Below, in pieces: positions 34,015-34,221 of a stretch of 34,221 bases of DNA (its first letter is position 1; each line of letters begins with the position of its first letter). The notes below the pieces were generated by a model that worked only from the letters and a program-made list of their open reading frames with translations, did no database searches and was not told where the DNA came from. Position numbers and translations under genes: made by a program. This stretch comes from Dictyobacter arantiisoli (GTDB lineage Bacteria > Chloroflexota > Ktedonobacteria > Ktedonobacterales > Ktedonobacteraceae), in assembly GCF_008326305.1 (NCBI RefSeq), contig NZ_BIXY01000079.1, positions 1 through 34,221 on the forward strand, in the 5' to 3' direction.

Positions 34015-34221
34015 GAAACAAGCCGTACGATCATTAGGGCGGCTTCGCTGCACCTGTTACCAGGCTTGCACGTGCCGTCTATCAACCAGGTGTTCTGCCT
34101 GGGATCTTGATCTCACGAAGAGATGGGAAAACTTATCTTGGGTGCGGCTTCGCGCTTAGATGCCTTCAGCGCTTATCCCTTCTCGACATAGCTATCCAGC
34201 TCTGGCCCGGGCGGGCCAACT
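34015..34221 (-). rRNA. 23S ribosomal RNA, 3' end (partial)
   Basis: On the minus strand the window opens inside domain VI of 23S rRNA. GGATAAGCGCTGAAGGCATC, then AAGCGCGAAGCC, and GATCCCAGGCAGAACACCTG followed by GTTGATAGACGGCACGTGCA match the conserved bacterial order. The gene continues to the right beyond the window. The exact 3' end is set near 34015 by eye and may be off by about 20 bases. No 5S gene follows before the terminator. Confidence 0.9.

Noticed and set aside
33770-34021. 83-codon minus-strand frame between the 23S end and the kinase gene
   Set aside because: It overlaps the 23S 3' end, the spacer and the terminator, and looks like nothing known.

Overview
The window looks like chromosomal DNA of a spore- or filament-forming Chloroflexota bacterium, most plausibly class Ktedonobacteria. 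This is inference from content, not a database match. The signs are moderate G+C, a Tat-exported WD40 protein, a membrane-anchored Ser/Thr-kinase-like protein with a domain outside the membrane, two F420-type oxidoreductases, separate secD and secF, a T-box leader, lipoprotein solute-binding proteins with Gram-positive-style lipoboxes, and many decayed insertion sequences.

Layout. 1-662: a minus-strand T-box leader (probably proline-specific) whose downstream gene, perhaps proS, starts at the window edge; a 262-bp element with perfect 24-bp inverted repeats sits between the two. 904-1304: a decayed secreted amidase-like gene with two in-frame TAG codons. 1398-2492: a Tat-exported seven-bladed WD40 protein. 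2790-5349: a decaying locus with an HxlR regulator divergent from a DUF1330 gene, a frameshifted dehydrogenase remnant and an IS630-type transposase broken by one stop codon. 5649-6032: a cupredoxin lipoprotein. 6489-9979: a complete glycine betaine/osmoprotectant ABC importer. 10159-11543: two F420-type oxidoreductases. 11557-11766: a second small inverted-repeat element. 11866-13896: an RNA ligase followed by an HD phosphoesterase-polynucleotide kinase, a likely two-gene RNA-repair cassette. 13933-17703: an oligopeptide ABC importer with binding protein and two permeases but no ATPase. 17761-19595 (minus): a LIM plus DA1-type metallopeptidase and a tandem GNAT acetyltransferase. 19781-21061: a type I phosphodiesterase. 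21129-24625 (minus): a MacB/LolD-type ABC exporter or lipoprotein transporter. 25712-28395: secD and secF. 28584-31381 (minus): a polyphosphate-related operon (Ppx fused to half a CHAD domain, the other half of CHAD, and an HD protein). 31613-32054: two identical tRNA-Leu(CAG) genes, each with its own promoter and terminator. 32105-33709 (minus): a kinase-like receptor missing several catalytic residues. 33844-34221 (minus): the 3' end of a 23S rRNA gene followed directly by a terminator, with no 5S gene in between.

The most interesting points are the RNA ligase/HD-Pnk pair, the CHAD domain divided between two translationally coupled genes, the bacterial LIM-DA1 peptidase, the predicted pseudokinase, and the element inserted between a T-box and the gene it should control. 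No CRISPR array, integron or prophage was seen.
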